From contig CM023532.1 in assembly GCA_013350335.1 (NCBI GenBank), positions 92,879,383 to 92,943,382 on the forward strand: a DNA stretch of 64,000 nucleotides, written 5' to 3'. A program made the position numbers and the translations under genes. The number at the start of each line of letters is the position of its first letter. Positions within the stretch are counted from its first letter, which is position 1. The notes under the pieces were generated by a model. The model searched no databases. It was not told where the DNA came from and was given only the letters and a program-made list of their open reading frames with translations. Positions 1 to 9,779 of the stretch are shown here, piece by piece. Source of the DNA: Chimonanthus salicifolius. Taxonomy: Eukaryota > Streptophyta > Magnoliopsida > Laurales > Calycanthaceae.

Positions 1-460
1 GGTACCCTCTGTTGTTTCCATTTCTTCCCAGATCTGTTCTTCATTTGAACAAAGATCTGGTCACAGATGACTCCTTTTGGCACCCATCTCCTGTTAGATT
101 CGCCGTTGTCGATCGGCAGATCAGTCGCTCTGCTTGCCAAGGACGCCACCACGCCGGACGACAGCCTTTAGGTATCTGTCTCTTCTCTGTTTCGCTGTTG
201 CCACTCAGCCAACCAGCAAATCTGCTCGCCAAGGACGTTTCCGTGCCTGCCCTTCGTGCGCCATCCCAGCCTCCATTTTGCATGCAGATTTTCACTTCTG
301 CTGCAGAACTCTCTTCTTGTTCGCCCTAAGCAACAGAGGTCCAGATCTTCATCAACCATTTGAGGTGCCCCTTTCTTGTCTCCAGTGAGAAGGAACGGTG
401 CTCCTCACTTTCAAGCACAAAACTTTTATGGATGAGTCCACTGACCTCATGGTACACGAA
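1..460. other. Unassigned left-edge sequence
   Basis: This stretch is more GC-rich than the DNA to its right. The phrase 'gccaaggacg' occurs twice about 90 bases apart. Short open frames exist on both strands, but none resembles a family I know and none has a convincing start, splice or codon pattern. It could be a transposon end or an untranslated exon. I assign no function. Confidence 0.3.
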
Positions 461-1118
461 GGTTAAGCTATCGAAGATCAAATATTGGTTACCATTACAT
501 TATGTTAGGAGTATTGCTGATGTTTGAAAACTTCACCAAAAAAATTTAAGCCAAAATTTTCAATATTGATAGATATCTAAACTGAAATATTGTAGCCAAT
601 ATTTGAAAAATGTATAAAATAAAGAAAACAAAAGGAAAAATGGCCGAACTCATCAAGCCAGCTGTCTTCAAGGTTGAGGGTAGGTGGTCATGAGTCTTAA
701 ATCCGGATAAAATAGACTTGTTCAATTCATCGAGTAGCAGATGACATAATATTACATGTAAGTTAAATATTTTTAATGCAAAGAGTTAAATTGAATTAAG
801 TTAAATAGGTTGATAAGTTTACTAAAATATGATATTTTACTAAAAAAAGGTTTACTAAATATGATATTTTACTTAGTCAGATTTGAATTGGTTGGTCGAT
901 TAACATAAAATACAACTTGTTTATTGCGTGTATTTCAGTCCAACTGAAAGTTTAGATCAGAAATTACCACCTTCGGTAAGTTGACTAACGGGCGTCCTTA
1001 TCATGGGGCAAAAACGATAGCCTGAAAATTTATTGGATACCAACACAGTAACAAGGATATATATAAGAAACTGGTGGCATTTAGGATAATTTCAAAGGAC
1101 AACGTTTAGGGTTGAAAC
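461..1118. other. AT-rich intergenic DNA
   Basis: AT-rich sequence with no open frame of interest, no repeat I can pair with another part of the window, and no RNA gene seen. Confidence 0.4.
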
Positions 1119-2230
1119 ACACGTGGCTCGGGTCGAGTTTTAATAAACCTAATCCAATCTGTATAAAAATTATTGATTCCTAATCTGTATAAAAGATTAT
1201 TGAATCCTACCTGACCTGACCTGACCCGAATTGCTGACCATAATTGCTAAACCCAACTCGATCTGACTCAATTCGAGTGCTGGCCCAACCTGACTTGACC
1301 CTACTGAACTTGTTGGTTGATTGAATTTTCAAAACCCAAAAGAAAATAAAAATAAAAATTAAGATAAAAGAAATGAATGAGAGAGACTATACACATTTTT
1401 AATAATACAAAAGCAAATAACAATAAAAATTTAAACAAAAATAAATTAACAAGAGAGATTATGCACCGTTTCTTATTTGGCGATCTAAAATATTTGTGAT
1501 TGGGCAATTGATTGTGAGATGATAGAGGTTGAACGAACACCGTTATCTTAAAAGAAAATTAAAGATTGAGAGATCTTTTCAATTTAAAAATAAAAAAATA
1601 GATTTTTATTAAAATAAAAATCATTTTAAAAATCTGACAAATTAAAACAATTGAGAGGTGAAGGACAGAGACGAGGGAGACAAGAGAAGAGAGAGAGAAG
1701 ATGAATGGAAGAAGGGAGAGGGAGAGACAGGATAGACGAGAGAAGATAGAGGGAAAGATAGAGGAGAGAGAGAAAGAGAGGGGAGAGAGAGAGGGAGAGA
1801 GGAGATAAGAGAGAGAAATGAGGGAGAGAGAGTAAAAGAGCAAAGATGGGCAACAGAATAGCTGAGAGAGGAATCGAAGGAGGATGGAAACGACTGAGGA
1901 ATTGAAGGAGGAAGGGAAAGACTGCTGAAGGTTAGGGCTCGATAAGGAACGACTAGTGCTTGCTTGTTCTTATCCTCTATCTCACTCTTGCTCTCTCTTG
2001 CAGGAAAGATTCGACGATTAGGGCATCGATTAGGGCATTTGATTTTATATTTAAATTTTTAAGTAGGTCGGGTCAATTTTAAAAAGGCTTGACCAAATCC
2101 AACCGGAATTTAATTCAGATTTTTTTTTCTTTAACTCTATCCGACCTTAATTTAAAAAAATATAAAACCCATCCCACTGATTTTTTTTCATGCAGGTTGG
2201 GTAAAAACCCTACTCAAGTTTCACCCGTAA
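1119..2230. repeat. Dispersed-repeat-like segment, possibly a non-autonomous DNA transposon
   Basis: Both ends carry words such as 'ctcgggtcgag', 'cctgacctgacctgaccc' and 'gtcgggtcaatttt', which are typical of dispersed plant repeats. The tips 'agggttgaaac' (left) and 'gtttcaccc' (right) could be short, imperfect inverted ends. I see no clear target duplication, so the class is a guess. The interior is AT-rich and includes the purine tract listed separately. Confidence 0.25.
1655..1850. repeat. GA-rich low-complexity tract
   Basis: About 200 bases made almost only of G and A on the plus strand (repeats of gagagag, gggagag). The serine/leucine-rich open frames on the opposite strand are translations of this tract and are not genes. 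Confidence 0.85.
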
Positions 2231-3568
2231 GTCACCATGTCACGATTTAAGATATATATGGTTAATTCTTAAAAATTAAATTGTTTATTCGTTTCTAAAT
2301 AGAAGAATACATAAATCAAATGAAAGTAATTAATTAAAAAATTTATAAGTTTATCGTGCCTCTCTCTCGTTTGATTCATCAATGGTACATTCAAGAGTTC
2401 AAATGTATTGAAAAGATACACTTATTTTGCATTTAAAAGTTAAAAAATTATTATTATTTTTTAAAAAGAGTTTCTCTTACCGTTAAAATGAGAGTATAGG
2501 AACATGCCATTTTAATCTATATAGAATAGTTACGTACGAGTTCCAAAAGTTATATGGATAAACTCTGTTCCCAAAAGTTGAAAAAGTCAAAATGTTCATT
2601 ACAAAGCAGCTGTGAAGATTTTCAAGATGCAAGTCTTGCTGTGTAGAAGTCCCAGATCAGTGAAAACAAGCAATCGATTCGTCATACCTAGACTCGATCA
2701 GTTCATTATAACAATTTAAAACGTAATGTTTTGAATCTGGATGTAAAGAATTACTTTTTATATCGAATACATTATAATAACTTATTTCATAATTGAATTT
2801 TCTCAAGGAAAATGAAGTCTTCTTTAAAAGGTTGACGCTTGTTTTAATCTAGAGAGGATTCTTTTCATTGACTAAATCAATTACCATGAGTATTAAAGTC
2901 TCTCTCATTTATTATAATAAATTTTCAAAATTTTACTTCTATTCAACTCTTTTCGCATTTATAATATCAATATACAAAAACATTAATTTTAAAACGCTTA
3001 ACCATCTTCTCTATCTTGAGAGAATAGCATATATTTCTTAATTTATAATTTATAGTCTCCACTCTAGTTTCTCAAAGCCAAGTCAAAAGAACTCGGAAAA
3101 CTTTAAACCAAGTTTTTTTTACACTAGTATTTCCACCCCACATTAGAGTTGAGATTAATTTCACCATGTAAACTTTTCAATCTACTCACTAAAACTGATT
3201 GAGAGAAATCCATGATCGAAAGAATAGAACTCAATTTCATGAGCCAAGAATCTTGACCGGACCAAAACAAGTTTCTTCTATGTCATGATGTTATCTAGTC
3301 TGAACTCTGAAGCAATGCTAGCAAAGGCCCCCCATGTATGGATGGAAAAGAAAGGGCATCTTTTCATTTTGTTGGTTCGGTCGGGCACTGAAAGCTTGTT
3401 AGAAGAGGCGTCTGTCATGTTGGCCTGGCAGGCAAGTGGGGAACCCAGAATTTCTGGTATCTGTTGGAATTCTCTCCTTGTAGTGGCAGTGGTCCAAACT
3501 CTGAAAGTAAGTGAGACAAAAAGAGAAGCATCAACCAGAATCCAAAGTCACACACGGGGAGAGTTCCA

Positions 3569-3571
<3 letters not shown>
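2231..3571. other. AT-rich intergenic DNA downstream of the ACS relic
   Basis: AT-rich DNA with no recognisable gene. The 117-residue open frame starting near 3285 ends in an alternating Tyr-Ile tail that is the translation of the adjacent TA repeat, so I do not call it. Confidence 0.4.

Positions 3572-3631
<60 letters not shown>
3572..3631. repeat. (TA)n microsatellite, about 30 units
   Basis: An uninterrupted alternating TA run of about 60 bases, about 190 bases past the 3' end of the ACS relic. Confidence 0.97.
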
Positions 3632-3634
<3 letters not shown>

Positions 3635-4929
3635 CTGATTACAGTATTCTGAGAACGAGCCCACATTAACAATGGGTCGATTCAAATAAAGAAATATTAA
3701 TGCAATAAGAAAATGATAGGAACACCGATATTTTTATTATAATGGTACATGAGAACCAGTGTTTACAAAATACATCAATAATCTAACCACTTCCTAATGC
3801 AATTAAAGATTTGTAATTATCCTCTCTTCTCCATGAATTCTTGTATTCTCCTTAGAGCAACGTCCAGTGTCTGGTTGCCCATGTTAGCAAAACATACCTA
3901 AACCAACCAGGTTCAGAACAATGACATGAAGAGCCCGGAGATATATGAGTTTTACTTGATGCAAAATTGAATTCCAGAGACACAATTCTGCCTCCATTGT
4001 TGGTTTCTCCAATAGTGGGCTCAAATTCATCCAGCAAAAAAGCCCAGCATTCCCACTCAAACACTCAATCCCAGCTTTCCTCAGACCTTCAATGAAAGAA
4101 GCATGTCTCTTCCTCAGCCTCTCCCATTTGTCTCTATGTATTTTGTTGCGAATTCAGTGTCTGAGAGCATTGAAGCCAATAGATTTTGAGTTTGAGACGA
4201 GACTAAGCTGAAGCTAGACATCCTTCTAGCAGTGGTCACCACCCTGTCATTGTATGAATATATTGTTCCAACTCTAAAGCCAGGGAGCCCAAGATCTTTA
4301 GATAGACTATAAACAATGTGAACTCTCTCTGAATCTTTATAGTTTCGAGATTCCAGAATCTCTGCTACGCTTGTGAATTCTGATGGGAGAACGACGGAAC
4401 CGGAGTAGATCATCCGATATAAGATGGATATTCTTTTGTGTTACGAAGTCGAAAATCTCTTCAAGGACTGGTCGTTCAATTGTTGCACCCAATGGGTTTG
4501 ATGGGTTTGTAATCAGAAGACCTCTAATCTTGATGTTCTTGGCTTTGGCTACATTCCATGCATTTTCTAAGGCCTCGACGGTAGTTTTGGAAGTTGCTTT
4601 TGCTGTCGCAATGGACTGGAATGAGTTTTACGCCAGTTCTCCATCTCAGATCTCTATCAAATCTGTAGAATATTTACAAATGAGAATTGTCAACAAGTAA
4701 AACATAACCATATTCATTCACACAAGTAAAAAGTGTTGTTGAATATGGGTTTCTCCTCAGGTCACTGAAAAGTTCTACATTCCTGAGAAATCTTTATTTT
4801 AAAGAAACAACATTTAATTTCCGGTTTGGAAAACAATAAAACGCATTTGAGTACTTTAAGAGATTGAAGAACATGCACTCGCTAAATTAACCATAAATGG
4901 TTCAGAGTCACCCCACTTGTGCACCTAGA

Positions 4930-5084
4930 CTGCGTTTGTTTCACCTATATGGGGTAACCAAAGGATAAGAGTAAAAAGTCTAGATTTTGCCCCTTCAAAT
5001 CCTTTTGCAAGAATGGGTATTCATAAGGGTAACCCTTGGTCAAGAATAACCCCCCGTCAAGGATTAACCCTCATCCAAACGCAG
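4930..5084. mobile_element. MITE-like element in the ACS last intron
   Basis: The segment is bounded by CTGCGTTTG at 4930-4938 and its reverse complement CAAACGCAG at 5076-5084. Imperfect pairing continues inward (GGGGTAACC against GGGTTAATCC). It is about 155 bases long and non-coding. The flanks (ctaga on the left, agctag on the right) do not give a clean target duplication, so the superfamily is uncertain (hAT or PIF/Harbinger type). Confidence 0.55.
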
Positions 5085-5653
5085 AGCTAGTGTTTACATA
5101 GGTGCAAATGTAAAGAAAAAGTTACATGAGAAGGTAAGATGCAGGAACTCATAACTCACCCTGGATAGTATGGAGTTGGAACAAGCAAAGCTTCACCAGG
5201 GTCTGCTAATATGAATGTTAATAACTCATTCGCCGCAGTTGCGCCTGCTGTGAGTACTATCCTATCAGGATCAAATTTTACTTTTCCTCCTCGAATTTGC
5301 TCCATGAAATTCGCCATTGCCTGATAACACACAAATGTCCATTTATATGGTTAGGATTGTATTCACTTCCAGTTGTTTCCAATGCGAATACGCAAAATTG
5401 AGAGAGAATTCAAAACAAAAAGGAAAATAAACCTGTCTGAAAGATTTGAGGCCATGGTAGTCTTGAAACAAGGCATTTTCTCTAAGCTAGAGATCTCATT
5501 CCCCAGCTAGACGCTTCTGGATGCTTTTCCAAATACTTTTCTAGTAAATCAAATGAAACCTGTCGAATACCAACAAAACAGATTCGATAAATCCTAAAAC
5601 CCATAGGTATGGATCATTTGCAACTACAATTGCTTTTCAAAAGAGAGATCATG

Positions 5654-5896
5654 TTAGGATTGGGCATCCAGCGATACTGAATCCTAACAAGTAGTATCAG
5701 TGTCATATCTCCAAGCCGACGCATGTGGACTTAGAGGATTTTCTAGCTGGACGGGATGGCCAATGATGTTCTATCCGCCAGAAAGCCTCGTTAGGGAGGT
5801 TGTTGGAGCAGTGAATGAGTCCCATATGGTTGTGATTTAGGGACTTGGATCACTCTATCTATTCGGCTTGTCTTTGCGCTGGATACCCAATTCTAA
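5654..5896. mobile_element. Small inverted-repeat element in ACS intron 1
   Basis: 20-base ends, 5654-5673 and 5877-5896, are inverted copies matching at 18 of 20 positions (TTAGGATTGGGCATCCAGCG against TTAGAATTGGGTATCCAGCG). The 243-base unit is non-coding. It could be a MITE or a TRIM-type fragment. The interior 'gtatcagtgtc' faintly recalls a tRNA-Met primer site, but I would not rely on that. Confidence 0.5.
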
Positions 5897-5944
5897 TAAA
5901 TCATTAATGTGATAATGAAACTTACCTGATTCTCTGCTAACCCC

Positions 5945-6044
5945 NNNNNNNNNNNNNNNNNNNNNNNNNNNNNNNNNNNNNNNNNNNNNNNNNNNNNNNN
6001 NNNNNNNNNNNNNNNNNNNNNNNNNNNNNNNNNNNNNNNNNNNN
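5945..6044. other. Assembly gap (100 N)
   Basis: A run of exactly 100 N, the usual placeholder for a gap of unknown size. It removes most of ACS exon 1, the ACS promoter and the left end of the LTR fragment to the right. Confidence 0.99.
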
Positions 6045-7646
6045 TTTAACCCTTAAAATTAAAATCTTGTTTGAGGACACTTACCAATCCCAAGGCTCTT
6101 CTGGTTTCCCTTTGCTCCTGTTGGATCCTTAGCCTTCCTTCTTCCTTTTCTCCTTGATGTTTGGCCAATGGGTGAGCTTGATCCAATGAGATCTCCAAGG
6201 GCTGGTTCGGCCAAGATGGAGATAGGTTTGAGAGAGGGAGAGGAGGAAAGAATGGAAAATATCTTAAGTCTTGGGTCTTGGGAATGGTCGGCCAAGCTTG
6301 GAATCTCCTCTTTTCTTCTAAGTCCTTTTCTTTGTCTTTCTCCTTGTGCAAGGGTCGGCCAAGAGAGGGAGGGAGAGAGGGAGAGAGAGATGGAAAAATG
6401 AGATGGAAACCCTATATTTTTCCATCTTGTTTTGGGTTGCTGGGGTTAGACTCCATCACCTCCCCTTTGCCTAATCATAGTCCTTGCATGCCCTTAATCT
6501 TAGGCCTCTTGTCTAGCATACCACCCATGTCCAAGGTTTTGGGTTTGGTGGTTTGGTCGTTTGGGTGAGGTGGAACCACCACCTCACAATAGGCCAATGC
6601 ATGCCCTAGCATGCCCCCATCTTATGGGTCTTTGTCTAGCCATGGAGGGTGCATGCCCTCCACATGGCACTCCAAACCCCTCCATGGCCAACGGTTTGCA
6701 TGGTTTGGATGAGGTGGCACCCCCACCTCTTTCTTGGCCAAGGCATGCTCTCCACCTAGGCTTTTGGTCTAACCAAGGGGGAAGCATGCCCTCCATGTGG
6801 CACTCCAAATCAGCCAACGATTTTGGTGGGTCTTAGCTTGGTGGTTTGGGTGGTTTCTATGAGATGAAACCACCCATTTGACTCACCCATTTCCTAGGTG
6901 ACTCATCCCCATTGAACTCACCCCATTTATTTAATTAATTTGATTTTTAACTTAGGTCATTTAATTTCTTAATTTAATTTCATTTATTTCTCTTTTATTT
7001 CTCCATGAATCCACCCATGGTTGACCAAGTCAACCATGGTGGCCAGCCCCACTAATGTCTTAACCCACCCGCCACCTCACTTGATGAGGTGGAGGTGGGT
7101 CCCACTTGATCATGCCACCTTGGTTTATTCAAGATTAACTTAGGTGATTTAAATTAATTAATTCAACTCAACTTACTTTGATCCCCCTTAATTCACCTTG
7201 AAAATCCATGGTTGACCAAGTCAACCATGGTGGTCAGCCCCACCTATGTCTTGGTCCACACGCCACCTCACTTGATGAGGTGGAGTTGGGCCCCACTAGA
7301 CCATAACACTTGGATAATTCCAATTTAATTTAGGTGATTTTAATCACTTCAATCCATTCCATCTATTTGGATCACCATTGGGCCATGGCCCAATTAAATC
7401 CACTTCCTACCCACTTACCCTAATGCTCAAACCATCTTGACCCATTGGGTTCCAAATGGGTATTTGACCCAATTGACCATCCTTGACCCAATTAACCATC
7501 ATTGACCCAATTAATTGGAAATAATTCAATCCATGGTCCATTGCCCAAATTTTTATCCATTTAACATCCATTCCATCAAAATTTTAATTTCAACCATTAA
7601 AATAATAGCCAACATACGTATTGATTTAAAAATTCGGGCTATTACA
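6045..7646 (-). mobile_element. Truncated Gypsy-type LTR, 5' part, minus strand
   Basis: Read on the minus strand, the sequence starts TGTAATAGCCC at 7646 and runs into the N gap. It shares its layout with 54833-55791 and with the start of solo LTR K: 'gacccaatggg' words, the palindromes CCACCTCA/TGAGGTGG and CATGGTTGAC/GTCAACCATG, then a GA-rich tract. The hairpin array and U5 end are missing or in the gap. Open frames inside are LTR sequence, not genes. Confidence 0.7.
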
Positions 7647-8598
7647 GCACAATCCATCGTGTTGTAACCGTTATGTATCCGTTGGGGTGCATTAATGTGG
7701 AATGGTCATAACCACGAACCATCGCCAGATGACGATCCAACGGTGAACTATAAGTTTGATTTTTCTAAATGCCTATATAAATACCAAACCTTGATGAGTT
7801 TGGTTGGACACCTTAGAGCCTTCACATAGGAAAATCTATAAGTCATTCCCAGATATCGCAACTCCTCTCTAAGCACTTCACTTAGTGAGTCATTTGAGAA
7901 TCCAATTATCTTTGGTTGAGATTAAAAGAGATAGAGACAGAGAACCCATCTAGGATCAACTTACAAATCCATATCGTAGAACCTTTCCCATAGATTGTGA
8001 TTGCTCTACACACGACGCATCTTCGTCTTCATATGGCATCACATTGGGAGATTAATTCGGAAGCACATTTATACCTTCAAGTGAGCTCCAAAGACAAGTG
8101 CTTCTAGTTTGTTATAATTTGTTAGAACATCTTGTATTCTGGATTAAAGAGGGATTTACATTTGAACCACTATAAAAAAATAGAGGATAAAGAAGTAGAT
8201 TGAGGTTAGGCCTAACCTTTCAAAATTCTATGGATTGGGTGAAATTCTCAGTCAATTGAGTTAGGTGGAAGTCCAACTCTATTCGTGAGGGCATAATTAC
8301 CTACATAGTGTACTTGGGATAGTCAAAGATTGGGTGAGTCCAACAGTGGATGTAGGAGGGATTTACTTCGAACCACTATACATACAGTGTTTTGGGTGTT
8401 TGGTCTTTTCTTTGTGTGATTGATCTATAATTGGTGCACTCTTGTTATCACACAACACATCTATCTTGTTTAACATTGTTATATCTACTGCAAGTTATTT
8501 TATTTAATCAAGAAATTTGTGAAGACCACAAAATTGGTGATTTCCCCATTCAGCCGCCCTCTAGAGTCAATCGTATTGTAGCACACCGGGAACTTTCA
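7647..8598 (+). mobile_element. Copia (SIRE-like) LTR fragment, 3' end at 8598
   Basis: The stretch carries words typical of plant SIRE-like Copia LTRs: 'ccaacagtggatgtagg', 'gaaccactata', then 'aaattggtgatttccccattca', 'gccctctagagtcaatcg' and the terminus 'gggaactttca' at 8598. The reverse complement of 12333-12420 matches this last part, ending at the same point. It cuts directly into the gag start of the element to its right. The left end is not resolved. Confidence 0.55.
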
Positions 8599-8601
8599 AA
8601 C

Positions 8602-8712
8602 TCACATGGCTATCTTAACGGTTTCGTACAAAGCTTCCTCCTCCGCATTACGTGGAGGACGAGGTGGTGTTGATCCCTCTCCATGATTTCTCGTGACCTT
8701 TCTTGGCAGCAT
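8602..8712 (-). pseudogene. gag: Gypsy gag N-terminus, truncated by a Copia LTR
   Basis: The minus-strand frame from the ATG at 8712 begins MLPRKVTRNHGEG and continues with a proline- and arginine-rich stretch and acidic residues, a usual start for plant Ty3/Gypsy gag. It stops after about 36 codons, where the Copia LTR terminus (8598) joins. It lies 3' of the PBS (9765-9776) and the zinc-knuckle leader ORF relic (9020-9531) in the order LTR, PBS, leader ORF, gag, the same order as in element M. The capsid and all of pol are lost. Confidence 0.5.
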
Positions 8713-9019
8713 TTTCTCCTGATAAACACAAAGTATCATAAAGAATTCCATCATAAGAATATTCCATACAGATATGACGCATGAGAAAATCATAGCTTTT
8801 ATTTGAAACACAAAGCGGTTACATGCACTAAGTCTATTACACGCATAATTTTATATCAAATATACATAATTGGAGAGTCTTATAACATGACTTCTCCGTA
8901 CACACCAAGCAAAATCACAAATAAACTAATAAAAACTCGTAGAATAAAATTATCCCAACCGCTCATCTTCCTTTCCCCGCTCCCGACTTTGCTTCTATTC
9001 TCCGAAGAAACAGAATGGA

Positions 9020-9531
9020 GTGATTCTCAAAGTGTGGACAATTTCTCACTCCATGGTCAGATTGACCACATGCATGGCATTCATATATTCCATTGCCCTT
9101 GGAGAATAGACAGTTGCTCCTAACATGGCCCACAATCTTGCTCTTGGAACACTTTTGATCTGATGCCTTGGTGTACCCCGACTGTGCATAGAACTCGTAT
9201 AACCTTGGACTGGAATGTCCAGCAATATTGGTCCTTGGAGTAACAGGCTTCCATGCTGGAAGTTCAGGTTGATAAATTGGGAGAAAGACTTCTCAACCTT
9301 CTGGTGAAGGTGGTGTCTCTAGAGCATACTCTGGGGATTCTAGCTCACTATCTGATGAGATCACAATCAAAGTGACATTTTCCTGGTTGCTTGATCCACT
9401 AATGCGAATTTGAGGTGATACCACGCACAATTAGGGTCACTGTAACCTTTGATTAGTCTTTGGTGATTGGTCACTCCATCCATCCCCTGGTTTACGTTGT
9501 TCCTACGACGACGGTAGGATACACCAGGCAT
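9020..9531 (-). pseudogene. Leader ORF relic with two zinc knuckles (between PBS and gag)
   Basis: On the minus strand a possible start lies at 9531 (MPGVSYRRRRNN). The frame then shifts, giving an acidic stretch (SSDSELESPEYALE), one in-frame TGA, and two tandem zinc-knuckle units in one frame. The unit at 9110-9151 reads CSKSKIVGHVRSNC, with the second Cys replaced by Ser. The unit at 9038-9079 reads CHACGQSDHGVRNC, a perfect C-x2-C-x4-H-x4-C. It sits upstream of a gag start and downstream of a PBS, so it is not the gag nucleocapsid. Its plan (basic or acidic head, then spaced knuckles, the last followed by CP) matches the leader ORF of element M at 36088-36647. RNA or DNA binding is an inference from the knuckles. 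Confidence 0.5.
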
Positions 9532-9764
9532 TGTTCTTTCAACGAAATAGATTCAGTTCACAAAGAAATAAAATGATATCATTTGTAAAGAGGAACTTTG
9601 AGCAAAATACACACACTCTGATGAGTCCAAGCACGAATTAGAAAATATTACCCAATGCCTAGTCTTAGCCTAGGGTTACCCAATAAATCCTAGCACTCAC
9701 TAAGTCTTTCTCACCTTGTCGAAGACATATAATTCCATATACAGTCCGAAATATTTGAACTAAG

Positions 9765-9776
9765 GCTCTGATACCA
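9765..9776 (-). promoter_or_regulatory. Primer-binding site, tRNA-iMet type
   Basis: The minus strand reads TGGTATCAGAGC, complementary to the 3' end of plant initiator tRNA-Met, starting 3 bases after the LTR end at 9780. This fixes the orientation (minus) and marks the DNA to its right as the 5' LTR. Confidence 0.85.
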
Positions 9777-9779
9777 GGC

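Larger units (their letters stand above)
3817..5944 (-). pseudogene. ACS: 1-aminocyclopropane-1-carboxylate synthase relic, multi-exon
   Basis: ACC synthase is a cytosolic pyridoxal-phosphate enzyme that converts S-adenosylmethionine to ACC, the committed step to ethylene. Four exon pieces are visible on the minus strand: 5926-5944 (ends GLAENQ), 5433-5559 (SFDLLEKYLEKHPEAS, then NALFQDYHGL), 5160-5320 ([17 protein letters not shown] to VPTPYYPG) and 3817-4662 (FDRDLRWRTGV onward). Introns start GT and end AG. The last exon holds the PLP-lysine segment SLSKDLGLPGFRVG, SPGSSCHCSEPGWFR, and a short tail EFMEKRG, as in ACS proteins without a C-terminal extension. It is broken: frame changes occur in exon 2, after RWRTGV, at the ISD/IYSG junction (2 bases short), and on either side of the SPGSS segment. 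Most of exon 1 is missing in the N gap. The intact splice sites fit decay of a real gene rather than a retrocopy. Confidence 0.9.

Noticed and set aside
1559..1853. Ser/Leu-rich minus-strand open frames
   Set aside because: Translations of the GA-rich tract.
3285..3638. 117-codon frame with a Tyr-Ile tail
   Set aside because: Its C-terminal third is the TA microsatellite and the rest matches nothing; low support.
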